Part shown: positions 1-8,496 of the stretch, in pieces
Position numbering within the stretch: the stretch's first letter is position 1
How the letters are laid out: the number at the start of each line of letters is the position of its first letter
Source of the DNA: Anaerolineaceae bacterium UBA5365
GTDB taxonomy: Bacteria; Chloroflexota; Anaerolineae; Anaerolineales; Anaerolineaceae
Direction of reading: 5' to 3'
DNA length: 31,146 nt
Assembly: GCA_002407905.1 (NCBI GenBank)
Contig: DHPL01000022.1
Location: forward strand, 40,878-72,023
Notes under the pieces: model-generated
Database searches by the model: none
Seen by the model: the letters and a program-made list of their open reading frames with translations, nothing else
Told to the model about the DNA's origin: nothing
Made by a program: the position numbers and the translations under genes

Positions 1-554
1 GCGGGTTGGTAGTAATCCTGGTAATGACCGTAGAGATCCTCGCGTGTGATGCTTAGCAGGTCTTCCTTGCTGCCGATCACCTCATTGCGATAGGGGTGGC
101 TTTTGTAGGAAGCCAATGAGACTTGTTCGGCCAGGCGGTTCTGAGGGTCGTTCTCGCTCCCTTCACGCTCGCTGAGGATCACCGTCCGTTCTCGTTCAAC
201 CTCAATTGGGTCAAAAAGGCTGGCTTGCATCCGCCCGGCTTCCAGAGCCATTACCTGTTCAAGATTGCCAGCAGGCATGGTCTCGAAGTAGGTGGTCCAG
301 TCCATGCTTGTAAAAGCGTTCCAGTAGCCGCCGGAACGGGCAATAGCACGGTCCATTTCCGGCCCGGTTTGAGCGGCAGTGCCCTTGAATTGCATGTGCT
401 CCACCCAATGGCTTAGGCCGGTCTTACCGGGCAGCTCGTTGCGCGAGCCAATGCCGAACCACAGCCAGTGGCTGATGATCGGTGCGGTGTGCAATTCCTG
501 CAGCATGACGCGCAGTCCGTTTGGCAGTTGGTGGTAAGAAACGTCGCTTGACAT
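1..554 (-). CDS. M16 family zinc peptidase (insulinase/processing-peptidase type), N-terminal part, cut by window edge
   Basis: About 184 codons are visible and the frame runs off the left edge, so the C-terminus is missing. The inverted zinc motif of M16 peptidases, HWVEH, is at residues 49-53, followed by FKGT. Downstream come the family-typical Gly-Gly-Tyr-Trp-Asn-Ala-Phe-Thr stretch and an E-x-E-R-x-V-I-L-S-E-R-E block that should hold the third zinc ligand. Full-length members have about 420 residues and work as paired domains, often with a second M16 gene next door, which may lie outside the window. The ATG at 554 is the first in frame. A TATAAT box on the minus strand at 576-571 places the predicted transcript start about 10 nt upstream, and no Shine-Dalgarno sequence is visible. 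No signal peptide is apparent. The fold assignment is firm; the substrate is unknown. Confidence 0.9.
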   Translation of the reverse strand, partial: MSSDVSYHQLPNGLRVMLQELHTAPIISHWLWFGIGSRNELPGKTGLSHWVEHMQFKGTAAQTGPEMDRAIARSGGYWNAFTSMDWTTYFETMPAGNLEQVMALEAGRMQASLFDPIEVERERTVILSEREGSENDPQNRLAEQVSLASYKSHPYRNEVIGSKEDLLSITREDLYGHYQDYYQP

Positions 555-663
555 AGGCCGATGAGAAAGGATTATAACAAGCGTAAAGTCTTCAGTAAAA
601 AACTGTAATGGTGATGTCTAAAGAGATCAATTTATTAGGGGAAAGGGGAGAGCAGGTACCTGA

Positions 664-1179
664 TCAGGCAGGGGTTGAGCTGCTTTTCTGGACGCCTTGG
701 GCCTTTTGCCAGCGCACCTGCATGAGCAGGCCAATGGCGATCACAACCATGCCGATCATCAGCCCGCGGATCTGCAAGATACCCAGAAAAACATCGGGCA
801 GGGGGTTTGTGCCCAGGCCAAAGGCATCTGCCAGGGCCGTGAACACGCTGATCACATAGCCAGTGGCCACAACGCGCGATCCAAAATCTGCCAGAATGGT
901 CTTCTCGCCGCGGGGCCAGAATAAATTCAGGGTCAATTGGGCGCCCCAGGTCACCAGGCCCAGGCCCAATAGCATGGTAAAAATTTGGGCAAAGCCAATG
1001 GTTCTGGCGTTATCCAGGCCGAATAAGGAAGGTTCCACACCGATCAGAAATGCCAGGAAGCCAAGGATAGTCAGCGTGAGCGTGAACCGGATGCGGGTAA
1101 GCGGAAAACGACCGTTACCGTTTTCCGGCGTGGCCCCATTATTCTCGGGTAAAGGCAGATTCTTAGCAGTTTCTTCCAT
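664..1179 (-). CDS. Four-helix integral membrane protein of unknown function
   Basis: 171 residues. A hydrophilic N-terminus of about 28 residues is followed by four hydrophobic segments at roughly 30-48, 62-86, 103-124 and 133-154, and by a short basic/Ser-rich tail. I do not recognise a family. The even number of helices predicts both termini on the same side, probably the cytoplasm. The ATG at 1179 has no clear ribosome binding site. A possible extended -10 (TG, one base, TAAAAT) lies about 20 nt upstream on the minus strand. It sits between the S1 gene and the M16 gene on the same strand, separated from the S1 gene by a terminator, so it is probably transcribed on its own or with the M16 gene. 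Confidence 0.75.
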   Translation of the reverse strand: MEETAKNLPLPENNGATPENGNGRFPLTRIRFTLTLTILGFLAFLIGVEPSLFGLDNARTIGFAQIFTMLLGLGLVTWGAQLTLNLFWPRGEKTILADFGSRVVATGYVISVFTALADAFGLGTNPLPDVFLGILQIRGLMIGMVVIAIGLLMQVRWQKAQGVQKSSSTPA

Positions 1180-1251
1180 GGTTGTTGCCGGGCAGCCGCA
1201 ATTTTATCACAGCGGTTTTCTCCCGCGTTATTAACTCGCCGGATTAAACAA

Positions 1252-1276
1252 GAACAGCGGCAATAAGCCGCTGTTC
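1252..1276 (-). terminator. Rho-independent terminator of the S1 gene
   Basis: A perfect 10-bp inverted repeat (GAACAGCGGC / GCCGCTGTTC) with a 5-nt loop begins 17 nt after the stop codon of the S1 gene. On the minus strand it is followed by a T-rich run (TTGTTTAAT). Confidence 0.8.
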
Positions 1277-1292
1277 GCTCAAATGCATTTCT

Positions 1293-2813
1293 CTAGGCGG
1301 CTTCGTCGTCCGGCTTCACGTCTTCGACGGCTTCGGCTGCTTCTTCGGCAAGGTCGCCAGCGGTATCTTTAACTTCTTCAACTGCTTCTGCGACGGTTTC
1401 CACGGCCTCTTCGGCCACGGCTTCTGCTTCGGCTGCCGGCTCGGCGAGTTCCTCAGTCACTGGTGCATCATCCAGGGCAACTGGTTCTTCTACGGTAGTA
1501 AGCTCGTCCGCGGCTATCACCTCATCGGCAGCGGCCTCTTCAACCACTTCTTCCAGGGCAGGTTCTTCAGCACCGATGTGGGTCGCCAGGGTTTCGCCTT
1601 CGGGGCTGTCAGCGCCCATGTCAAAATCGGCGGCCAGGGTTTTCCAGTCCTGGTCGGCATAGGCGGCAGAGTCAACGCGGCGCATTGAAAGACCAATGCG
1701 GTGCTGCTCATCATCGATCTTGAGGATACGCAGGGTAACTTTATCGCCCACGTGCAGCACTTCCTTGGGGTGTTCCACCCGGCGGTCGGAGATTTCGCTG
1801 ATGTGGATCAGGCCTTCCAGTTCACCGGGCACATTCAACTTGGCAAAAGCGCCAAAATTGGTGAGCCGGGTAATCTCCGCCTCTACCAGCTGGCCTACTT
1901 TAAGGTCTTCCACCTGTTTAGACCAGGGGTCGCCCTGGAGTTGGCGGATGGAAAGGCCAATTCGGCGGCGATCGCGGTCCACGCTGATAACTTTCACCTT
2001 GACCTCATCGCCCACCTTCAAAACCTGGCTGGGATGGGTAACGTGTTCCCAGGATACTTCGCTCAGGTGAACCAGACCATCAGCGCCGCCAATCGAAACA
2101 AAGGCGCCAAAATCGGCCAGGGAAGTTACGCGGCCAACACGGGTTTCGCCTTCCTGCAGTTCTTCCATCACTTTGTCCCGGATCATGTCGCGCGTCTCGT
2201 TGGATGCGGCACGCTCGGAGAGGATGAGGCGATGGCGCTCGCGGTCCACTTCGATGACGGTTACTTTGATCTCTTCCCCGATCAGGCTCTTGTACTTCTG
2301 TTCAGGCGTCTCGCCGCTGATGTTCAGCCGGCGCGAGAGACTGATCTGAGAAGCGGGTATAAAGCCGCGGATGGTGGAAAGGGGTACTAGAAGGCCGCCC
2401 TTGTTGTAGCCCACGATCTTTGAATCGAACGCCTCACCTGATTTCAGCCGGTCTTCGGCTTCAAGCCAGCTCTGCTCTTCCACGGCCTTGATAAAGGAAA
2501 GGATCAGGTTCCCGCTTTGGTCCTCGGGGTTGATCACGTAGACTGGGATGGCGTTGCCAACTTTGAGGTTTGAAAGGATGTCAGGTGGGATGGCTTCATA
2601 TTCCTTACCGGAAATGAGGCCTTCACTTTTGGCACCCACTGATACCAGGATCTGACCCTCCGTCAAACTGGCAATGATGCCATCACGGATCTCACCTGCT
2701 TTGGGAAAGTCCACCGCAAAAGAATCTTCATCGAGCATGCTTTCGAGCTGCTCCATGCTCATGAACTCTTTTTCGGGTTCGTTTCCTGGCGTTACTTCGG
2801 CGTTCTCTGTCAT
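1293..2813 (-). CDS. rpsA: S1 RNA-binding domain protein, ribosomal protein S1-like, with acidic tail
   Basis: 506 residues. Four S1 (OB-fold) domains lie at about 40-108, 126-201, 223-291 and 307-379. Domains 3 and 4 are the most canonical, with the DFGAFV/NFGAFA, GLVHLSE/GLIHISE and RRRIGLS/HRIGLS signatures. E. coli S1 has six domains; four-domain forms are usual in Gram-positive and deep-branching bacteria and bind mRNA on the small ribosomal subunit. Residues 400-506 are an almost uninterrupted Glu/Ala/Val/Asp-rich tail, probably a charged helix, absent from E. coli S1. The ATG at 2813 is preceded by GGAG with 8-nt spacing, and a near-consensus promoter and a terminator bracket the gene, so it is monocistronic. 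S1-domain paralogues cannot be told apart with certainty, but domain count and context favour the ribosomal protein. Confidence 0.9.
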   Translation of the reverse strand: MTENAEVTPGNEPEKEFMSMEQLESMLDEDSFAVDFPKAGEIRDGIIASLTEGQILVSVGAKSEGLISGKEYEAIPPDILSNLKVGNAIPVYVINPEDQSGNLILSFIKAVEEQSWLEAEDRLKSGEAFDSKIVGYNKGGLLVPLSTIRGFIPASQISLSRRLNISGETPEQKYKSLIGEEIKVTVIEVDRERHRLILSERAASNETRDMIRDKVMEELQEGETRVGRVTSLADFGAFVSIGGADGLVHLSEVSWEHVTHPSQVLKVGDEVKVKVISVDRDRRRIGLSIRQLQGDPWSKQVEDLKVGQLVEAEITRLTNFGAFAKLNVPGELEGLIHISEISDRRVEHPKEVLHVGDKVTLRILKIDDEQHRIGLSMRRVDSAAYADQDWKTLAADFDMGADSPEGETLATHIGAEEPALEEVVEEAAADEVIAADELTTVEEPVALDDAPVTEELAEPAAEAEAVAEEAVETVAEAVEEVKDTAGDLAEEAAEAVEDVKPDDEAA

Positions 2814-2844
2814 TAATACTGCTCCAAATTAAGATTTGGAACTC

Positions 2845-2873
2845 ATTATAGAAGAAAACACCTTTTCTTGCAA
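2845..2873 (-). promoter_or_regulatory. Sigma-70-type promoter of the S1 gene
   Basis: On the minus strand a TTGCAA -35 box (2873-2868), a 17-nt spacer and a perfect TATAAT -10 box (2850-2845). The predicted transcript start is near 2838, giving a 25-nt leader that contains the GGAG ribosome binding site. Confidence 0.75.
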
Positions 2874-2904
2874 CGCAGACTGAAACCAGGAATTACAGGT
2901 TTTA

Positions 2905-3288
2905 CTAGGTTGTGCGGGTGGACGGATGGTAAATGGTTGTTATTTTCTTGATGCGCAATTCGTCTGCGTCCACCAGCTCGTACAGGTTGGCGTAAGCCAT
3001 CCACAGCCTGGCTTGTGCCTGGAAAAAGCCCCATGCTGCAGCCTGGGTGCGCGAAGCAAGCACGCCTTCAAAGGTAATCCCAATCCCCCAGTTCATCGGA
3101 TTTTTGATAGCCTCATTGATGAATGCCGTGCGTCCTTCCAAGCGATCAGCACCGGCGATCTCCCAGATGAAATCGGGTTCCAGGAAGCGGATCACGGTCT
3201 CCATATCATGATTGTAAAAAGCGATGTCGAAATCGTGAACTGCCTGAGCTCGTGGGTCGTTGATGATCGTAAAGTCTTCTATATTCAT
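2905..3288 (-). CDS. SnoaL-like / NTF2-fold protein
   Basis: 127 residues with the pattern of small NTF2-fold (SnoaL-like, PF12680-type) proteins: an initial helix with AVHDFDIAFYNHDMETVI, then FLEPDFIWEIAG, a Leu-Glu-Gly-Arg segment and alternating beta strands ending in a conserved-looking I-x-x-I-T-T-I-Y-H strand. The fold is used by isomerases, hydrolases and small-ligand binders, so no reaction can be assigned. The start at 3288 is preceded by AAGGAAAG at good spacing. It lies between the S1 gene and ftsK on the same strand, with gaps of about 80-90 nt on each side; it shares no obvious function with either. Confidence 0.7.
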   Translation of the reverse strand: MNIEDFTIINDPRAQAVHDFDIAFYNHDMETVIRFLEPDFIWEIAGADRLEGRTAFINEAIKNPMNWGIGITFEGVLASRTQAAAWGFFQAQARLWMAYANLYELVDADELRIKKITTIYHPSTRTT

Positions 3289-3370
3289 TCTTTCCTTACT
3301 CCCCCCAGGGTGGCGGATCCGTCTTTGCCTGGCCCTATTTTACTGGCTAAAAGCAAAGATGCCATTGGCA

Positions 3371-5770
3371 TTAAATTAAGGCATCGTTAACCGGTCCCTG
3401 ATAATCGCCGTAGTCCAAAACTTCGCGGCTGCCGGTTTGGGGGTCAGCCTCGCCGATGATTCCGCGTTCAGCCAATTTATCAACCAGCCTGGCGGCCCGG
3501 GTATAGCCAATGCGCAGCTTTTTTTGCAACATGGTCACCGAAGCCCGCCCTTCTTTCCGAAAGATGGCGATGGCTTCTCTGGTGATTGGGTCTTCATCCG
3601 GGTCGCGTTCCAGTTCCTGCCATAATGGGTCTTGCTGAGTGAGCGGCAGGGGATGGGCAGGCGCGTAAAGCGCGGCTTCCAGCGGCGGGTTTTCGTCGGT
3701 TTCTCCGTCCTCTGTTTCAACACTGCCGGCCTCGGCTTTGGCTGTTGACCGGTTATTTTGCAGGCGCCAGAAATCCGTCAGCGCGTTAATCTCGAAGTCG
3801 GAAACAAAGGTTCCCTGCAAGCGCACCGGGGCAGGCGCGTTAGGCGCCTGGAAGAGCATGTCGCCTTTGCCCAGTAGGTGCTCCGCGCCGGGTTGGTCCA
3901 GAATAACCCGGCTGTCCACACCGCTGGCGACAGCAAAAGCGATGCGGGCGGAAAAGTTCGCTTTGATCACGCCGGTCAGAATGTCAGTTGAGGGGCGTTG
4001 GGTAGCCAAAATCAGGTGAATGCCTGTTGCCCGGGCCAATTGCGCCAGCCGGGCGATGGAGCGCTCGGTATCGTCCGGCGCGAGCATCATCAGATCAGCC
4101 AGTTCGTCAATCACCATCACGATGTAGGGTAACTTCTTAGCGCCAAGGGCTTCCTGCTGGGCGTTGTAGCCGGGTAAGTCGCGCACGTGCGCTTTGTTGA
4201 AGAGTTGGTAGCGCATGTCCATTTGGCGCAGCATCCACTGCAAGGCGTTGACTACTTTTTCGGCATCAGTGATCACCGGGGCCAGCAAATGGGGGATACC
4301 GTTGTAGTTGGTGAGCTCCACGCGTTTGGGGTCCACCAATACCAGGCGGAGTTCGTCTGGCGTGAGGGCTAAAAGCAGCGATGCCAAAATGGCGTTCACA
4401 CAGACGGACTTACCCGAGCCAGTGGTGCCGGCGATGAGCAGGTGCGGCATTTGCACAAGGTCGGCTGTGGTTGGGGCGCCGCTGACGTCCTTGCCCAAAG
4501 CGAATCGCAGTTTGGAGTCCTTCTGGCGGAAGGATGCAGATTCCACGATCTCCAGCAAGGAAACCAGAGCCAGCTTGGAGTTGGGCACTTCCACGCCGAC
4601 GTAATCCTTGCCGGGCACTGGGGCCTGCATGCGGATGCGAGGCGCTTTGAGCGCCAGGGAAAGGTCATCTGCGAGGCTGGTGATCTTGTTCACCCGCACG
4701 CGCATCCGCCCCGAGCGGGACTCGATGAAATCCGGCTGGACGCCGAACATTGTCACGGTTGGTCCGCGGCGGATCTCAACCACGTGGGCCGGTGTGCCGA
4801 AGGAACGCAGGGTTTCTTCGATCACCCTGGCGCGGTCTTCGTCGCTTTCAGTATCGATCGGGGCATCCTCGACAGGGCTGAGGATCTGGTCGGCTTGGGG
4901 TAATTGCCAGGTTTGCGGCTCTTCCGGTGCCAAGGAGTGCTCAAGCTCTGCTGCTGGCGTGGATGGTACCGGCACGGCCTGGGTGGCCTGCTGCGCCGGT
5001 GTTTCAGGGGATGGAAGCGGTGGAGCAGCTTGGATAGGCGTGCTGAGATCCCGGGTTTCAGCCCTTTGCTGAGCTGCCTCGCGCATGGATGCTCTGGTCC
5101 TGGACTGAAAATCAGCGAACCAGCGCGAAACCCGCAAGGTGAGCGCGGAAAGCGAGAGATTTACGAGCAATACCAAGGCAACCAATAGCCAGGCCACCAG
5201 GATGAGCAAGGCACCAACACCGCCTAAACCGCGTTCCAGCAGGCCATAGATAGCCGCGCCAAAGTTCCCGCCGCCGTTGCGCGGGGGCGAAAGCCAGGAA
5301 CCAATCGCTTCGAACCAGGTGATGATGTTGAAAAAAAGCAGCAGAATGCCCAAAACCCTAACGACGGAAACGGAGGGGATGTATTGCAGGTTGGAAACCA
5401 GGAACCAGAGCCCGGTCAAGGCCAAAATGAGCGGCAGAAAGTAAGCGCCCCAGCCGATATGTTTGCTGAGGAAATCTGCCAATGGCCGGGTGAAAGAGCC
5501 GCTGAATGAGGTGAGCAGACTGAGCAAGAGCAAAAGACCAATGGCCAGGAGCGCGATGCCGCTGATGCTCAGCTTTTGCCTTGGGCTGAGCGGTTCGCGG
5601 ATAATCGGCGGGGGAGGGGCAGCCTTGGCGCTGCGTGGTGTGCTGGCCTGCCTGTTTGTGGATTGACGCGGGCTTGTACTGCGCCGCGTGCTGGTTGAGG
5701 CTGGCCGGCGCTGATCCCGCCGTTGGGAAGTGTTCTTTTTAGCCGCTGGTCGAACTGGTTTCTTTGCCAT
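3371..5770 (-). CDS. ftsK: DNA translocase FtsK/SpoIIIE
   Basis: 799 residues, a normal length for the compact FtsK/SpoIIIE type. A basic Ser/Arg/Pro-rich N-terminus (1-60) precedes four membrane helices at about 68-90, 107-126, 136-156 and 183-206. A Pro/Gln-rich linker (240-300) follows, then the RecA-like motor with Walker A GTTGSGKS at 448-455 and Walker B VMVIDELADLMM at 551-562. A winged-helix gamma domain (about 728-799; GRASVTMLQKKLRIGYTRA) recognises polar chromosome motifs. The protein pumps the chromosome terminus through the closing division septum. The start at 5770 has no ribosome binding site; an extended -10 (TGC then TATAAT, minus strand 5789-5784) predicts a leader of only about 7 nt. 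It is divergent from rho. Confidence 0.97.
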   Translation of the reverse strand: MAKKPVRPAAKKNTSQRRDQRRPASTSTRRSTSPRQSTNRQASTPRSAKAAPPPPIIREPLSPRQKLSISGIALLAIGLLLLLSLLTSFSGSFTRPLADFLSKHIGWGAYFLPLILALTGLWFLVSNLQYIPSVSVVRVLGILLLFFNIITWFEAIGSWLSPPRNGGGNFGAAIYGLLERGLGGVGALLILVAWLLVALVLLVNLSLSALTLRVSRWFADFQSRTRASMREAAQQRAETRDLSTPIQAAPPLPSPETPAQQATQAVPVPSTPAAELEHSLAPEEPQTWQLPQADQILSPVEDAPIDTESDEDRARVIEETLRSFGTPAHVVEIRRGPTVTMFGVQPDFIESRSGRMRVRVNKITSLADDLSLALKAPRIRMQAPVPGKDYVGVEVPNSKLALVSLLEIVESASFRQKDSKLRFALGKDVSGAPTTADLVQMPHLLIAGTTGSGKSVCVNAILASLLLALTPDELRLVLVDPKRVELTNYNGIPHLLAPVITDAEKVVNALQWMLRQMDMRYQLFNKAHVRDLPGYNAQQEALGAKKLPYIVMVIDELADLMMLAPDDTERSIARLAQLARATGIHLILATQRPSTDILTGVIKANFSARIAFAVASGVDSRVILDQPGAEHLLGKGDMLFQAPNAPAPVRLQGTFVSDFEINALTDFWRLQNNRSTAKAEAGSVETEDGETDENPPLEAALYAPAHPLPLTQQDPLWQELERDPDEDPITREAIAIFRKEGRASVTMLQKKLRIGYTRAARLVDKLAERGIIGEADPQTGSREVLDYGDYQGPVNDALI

Positions 5771-5783
5771 AATTCTAGGCGGG

Positions 5784-5792
5784 ATTATAGCA
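5784..5792 (-). promoter_or_regulatory. Extended -10 promoter of ftsK, near-leaderless
   Basis: On the minus strand TG, one base, then TATAAT (5789-5784). The -10 ends 13 nt before the ATG at 5770, so the 5' leader would be about 7 nt with no Shine-Dalgarno sequence. The -35 region is poor, consistent with an extended -10 promoter. Confidence 0.5.
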
Positions 5793-5845
5793 CGCAGCCA
5801 TTCTTTGCCAGTTGGGGCAAGGATGAAAATTGGGCTTACATTTAC

Positions 5846-5873
5846 TTGCGCGCCGTAGGGATTCTGATATAAT
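5846..5873 (+). promoter_or_regulatory. Promoter of rho
   Basis: A TTGCGC -35 (5846-5851), a 16-nt spacer and an extended -10 (TGA followed by TATAAT at 5868-5873). The transcript should start near 5880, leaving a 138-nt leader before rho. Confidence 0.7.
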
Positions 5874-5879
5874 GCGAAA

Positions 5880-6017
5880 CATACGAACGTTTATATAAGC
5901 CTGCCCATCATTTTGGGCAATCCCACCTACACATGACCCGACCCGCAAAACCATCTGTAATAACAGATTCTGCTGAGACCACGTTTTTGCTGGCCGTAAT
6001 GCGCCTTAAGAGGGTAT
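5880..6017 (+). promoter_or_regulatory. Long rho leader with two hairpins
   Basis: Between the predicted transcript start and the rho ATG there are two short perfect hairpins: 5902-5919 (TGCCCA, 6-nt loop, TGGGCA) and 5953-5968 (ATCTGT, AATA loop, ACAGAT). Neither has a U-tract, so they are not intrinsic terminators. Long leaders upstream of rho mediate autoregulation in enteric bacteria; that this one does so is inference. Confidence 0.4.
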
Positions 6018-6031
6018 ATGGATATTTTTGA
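5933..6031 (+). CDS. Possible 32-aa leader peptide overlapping the rho start
   Basis: An ATG at 5933 opens a 32-codon frame that stops with TGA at 6029-6031, 14 nt inside rho in another frame. There is no obvious Shine-Dalgarno sequence ahead of it, and the second hairpin of the leader lies inside it. The peptide has a Phe-Leu-Leu-Ala-Val stretch and a basic C-terminal part and resembles nothing I know. It could be chance; the overlap with the rho initiation region is what makes it worth listing. Confidence 0.25.
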   Translation: MTRPAKPSVITDSAETTFLLAVMRLKRVYGYF

Positions 6032-7289
6032 ATTAGATAAAAAGTCACTCAAGGAATTAAAGAAGATCGCGGAAGACATGAACTTCCCTAAACCCAACCG
6101 CCTCAAGCGCGAAGGCATCATCGCCAAGATCTCACAGATGCTCGGCGAGCAGGAAGGCCTGGAGGTTCGCGGCGGGGTATTGGAAATCATGAACGAGGGT
6201 ATCGGGTTTTTGCGCAGCAATTACCGTGTTGGCCCGGAAGATGTTTATGTTTCGCAGGCCCAGTTGCGCCGCTATGAGCTGCGCAGCGGCGATTTTGTGA
6301 TCGGACAGGTGCGCCCGCCCCGTGAATCCGAGCGGCATCATGGCTTGCTGAAAGTGGAATCGATCAATGGCCTCACGCCCGATGAGTCGCGCCGCCGGCC
6401 GAAATTCGAATCGCTTACGCCGGTATTCCCGGATAAGCTGCTCAACATCGAAGCCGATCCGCGTAATTTGAGCACGCGTTTGATCAACCTGATCGCCCCA
6501 ATCGGCGGCGGCCAGCGCGCGATGATCGTTTCGCCGCCCAAGGCTGGTAAAACCACCATCCTTAAGGATATCGCCAACGCGATAACCGTCAACCATCCCG
6601 AAGTGCGGCAGATTATGTCGCTGATTGGTGAACGGCCGGAAGAAGTAACCGATATGGACCGAAGCGTGGACGCGGAGGTGATTGCCAGCACTTTTGATGA
6701 ACCTGTAACCTCGCATGTGCGCATGGCCGAAATTGGTCTGGACCGCGCCAAGCGCCTGGTGGAAAACGGTTTGCACGTCGTGATCCTCATGGACAGCCTG
6801 ACCCGCCTGGCACGCGCCTACAACATGGTCGTCAACCCCAGCGGCCGAACGCTTAGTGGCGGTATGGACCCCAGCGCCCTCTACCCGCCCAAGCGCTTTT
6901 TTGGTGCCGCCCGTAATATGGAGGGCGGCGGCAGTCTGACCATCGTGGCCACGGCCCTGGTGGACACCGGCTCGCGCCTGGACGATGTGGTTTACGAAGA
7001 ATTCAAGGGCACCGGCAACATGGAGCTGCATCTCTCCCGGCGTTTGCAAGAGCGGCGGATCTTCCCGGCGATCGACATTGAACGCTCCTCCACCCGCCGC
7101 GAGGACTTGCTGATGACCGCCGAAACCTTGCAGCGCGTTTGGCTGATGCGCCGGATGTACCTGCAGATGGTCAGCAATCCACCTCAGGGCGCCGGCATGG
7201 ATACCGCCGTTGCCACAGAGGCGATTTTGCAGCGCATGGAAAAAACCAAAACCAACGCGGAGTTCCTGGAAAACCTGGCTGATATGTAG
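6018..7289 (+). CDS. rho: Transcription termination factor Rho
   Basis: 423 residues, the standard length for Rho without an N-terminal insertion. The Rho-N helical domain occupies about 1-45, and the cold-shock-like primary RNA-binding domain about 50-117. The RecA-like ATPase has the P-loop SPPKAGKTT at 172-180, [10 protein letters not shown] at 204-213, Walker [11 protein letters not shown] at 254-263 and the Q-loop/R-loop region around [22 protein letters not shown] (312-334, conserved almost exactly). The homohexamer loads on untranslated C-rich RNA and translocates 5'-3' to release RNA polymerase. The start at 6018 is preceded by AAGAGGG three bases upstream. The peptidase gene follows after a 25-nt gap on the same strand. 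The Rho ring gives a route for ending transcription at the convergent gene pairs here that lack intrinsic terminators. Confidence 0.99.
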   Translation: MDIFELDKKSLKELKKIAEDMNFPKPNRLKREGIIAKISQMLGEQEGLEVRGGVLEIMNEGIGFLRSNYRVGPEDVYVSQAQLRRYELRSGDFVIGQVRPPRESERHHGLLKVESINGLTPDESRRRPKFESLTPVFPDKLLNIEADPRNLSTRLINLIAPIGGGQRAMIVSPPKAGKTTILKDIANAITVNHPEVRQIMSLIGERPEEVTDMDRSVDAEVIASTFDEPVTSHVRMAEIGLDRAKRLVENGLHVVILMDSLTRLARAYNMVVNPSGRTLSGGMDPSALYPPKRFFGAARNMEGGGSLTIVATALVDTGSRLDDVVYEEFKGTGNMELHLSRRLQERRIFPAIDIERSSTRREDLLMTAETLQRVWLMRRMYLQMVSNPPQGAGMDTAVATEAILQRMEKTKTNAEFLENLADM

Positions 7290-7314
7290 GGGTACAATCA
7301 GAACTGGTGATCTG

Positions 7315-8478
7315 ATGGAAAATAATCAAAATATGCAAAAAGAAGCGCGGGCTAAGCGCAGTTATGCCTGGCTTGCCTGGTTGGGCACCGCCTTGATCGT
7401 AGCTGGCCTGGTCTCGTTTTTAATCTGGCAGCCCAGAATTGCGAAAACGATGGCTGCCAATTACCCCACGACCAAGGAAGTTGTTTATCAACCGCCCGCC
7501 GATTTGAACGAAAACGCTTTGGCCAGCCTGCCGGAATACACATCTCCGGCCACCCAGCCCGCGCTGATCCGCGAGCCCGCCACCCATACCGAGGCCGATG
7601 CCGACCTGCGCACACAACCTGTGGAGTATGTGGTGCAGGAAGGTGATACGCCCTGGCAAATCGTGGAACGTTTTTATGCGGACCTGATCAGTAAACCGGC
7701 GGACGTTTTCCGGTATCTGTATGCGGTTTATAACAACAACCCCTTTTTACAGGATAACTCCCAAAACCTGAAACCCGGCCAGACCTTGCTATTACCCCCG
7801 GTACCCGGCGTTTGGTACAAGTGGACCCGTAACGATACCGTTCAGAGCGTATCGGAGAAATTCAGCCCCTATATGTGGGACCCAACCGTTCCAGAGGGCT
7901 TTCATGTTAACCCGGAAGACATCATCAACTTTATCGGTAACGATATCGACCCCAAAGACCCCAAGATTGATCCCGGCACCTTTATTATGGTACCAGGCGG
8001 CGCAAAACCCCTGGTAGTGGTGTCCTTTGCCTCTGCTACCAGCGCCTCTGGCATGAAACGCAGCCCTTTTGATGGGCCTGGTGCCTGCGAGTTTAACCAG
8101 GTGGCCTTTGGGACGGGCAGTTTTATCTACCCATCGGCCACGCACTTTATTTCCGGTGGGTACTTCATGCCTGGCCATTGGGGTGTGGACTTTGGCTCCG
8201 GTTTGGGCTCGGCTGTTTTCGCTGCCGATAGCGGCGTGGTGAGTTATGCCGGATGGCTCAATGGCGGATACGGTAACCTTGTGGTCATCGACCACGGCAA
8301 TGGTTATTCCACGCTTTATGAACACCTTTCGTCTTATAACGTGCGCTGCGGCCAGATGGTGAACCAGGGCGAAATGGTTGGCGGTGCCGGCAGTACGGGC
8401 AATAGCACCGGCCCGCACCTGCATTTTGAGATCCAAAGCGGCAGCGGACACATTGACCCCTTAAGCGTATTGCCCTGA
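7315..8478 (+). CDS. Membrane-anchored LysM-M23 peptidoglycan peptidase
   Basis: 387 residues from the ATG at 7315; an in-frame ATG at 7210 lies inside rho and is less likely. One signal-anchor helix sits at about 17-38. A LysM domain lies at 104-161 (VEYVVQEGDTPWQIVERFY ... LKPGQTLLLPP), and a second, more divergent LysM-like repeat at about 167-227. The C-terminal lasmobactin/M23 endopeptidase domain has HWGVD (H288, D292), H337 in YEHL and HLH (H368, H370), so all zinc and catalytic positions are present. Such enzymes cut peptide cross-links in cell-wall peptidoglycan, with LysM targeting them to glycan. Its presence supports a genuine murein layer in this organism. It follows rho by 25 nt; a TACAAT box at 7293 could add an internal promoter. 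Confidence 0.93.
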   Translation: MENNQNMQKEARAKRSYAWLAWLGTALIVAGLVSFLIWQPRIAKTMAANYPTTKEVVYQPPADLNENALASLPEYTSPATQPALIREPATHTEADADLRTQPVEYVVQEGDTPWQIVERFYADLISKPADVFRYLYAVYNNNPFLQDNSQNLKPGQTLLLPPVPGVWYKWTRNDTVQSVSEKFSPYMWDPTVPEGFHVNPEDIINFIGNDIDPKDPKIDPGTFIMVPGGAKPLVVVSFASATSASGMKRSPFDGPGACEFNQVAFGTGSFIYPSATHFISGGYFMPGHWGVDFGSGLGSAVFAADSGVVSYAGWLNGGYGNLVVIDHGNGYSTLYEHLSSYNVRCGQMVNQGEMVGGAGSTGNSTGPHLHFEIQSGSGHIDPLSVLP

Positions 8479-8487
8479 TGCTATAAT
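8479..8487 (+). promoter_or_regulatory. Extended -10 promoter of tRNA-Arg
   Basis: TG, one base, then TATAAT at 8482-8487, ending 9 nt before the first base of the tRNA. A TTAAGC at 8461-8466 could act as a weak -35 at 15-nt spacing. Confidence 0.55.
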
Positions 8488-8496
8488 TTTTTCGCC

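Noticed and set aside
2823..2840. Hairpin covering the ribosome binding site of the S1 gene (ATTTGGA/TCCAAAT arms), which could point to autoregulation
   Set aside because: The promoter at 2845-2873 predicts a transcript start near 2838, so part of the 5' arm is not transcribed and only about 5 weak A-T-rich pairs remain.
3351..3371. Terminator for ftsK (5-bp ATGCC/GGCAT stem with 3-nt loop followed by CTTTGCTTTT on the minus strand)
   Set aside because: The stem is only 5 bp and overlaps the stop codon; too weak to list as a feature.
7210..7314. N-terminal extension of the LysM-M23 peptidase starting inside rho
   Set aside because: The ATG at 7315 is followed by a typical short cytoplasmic segment and membrane anchor, and the extension lies wholly in the coding region of rho in another frame.
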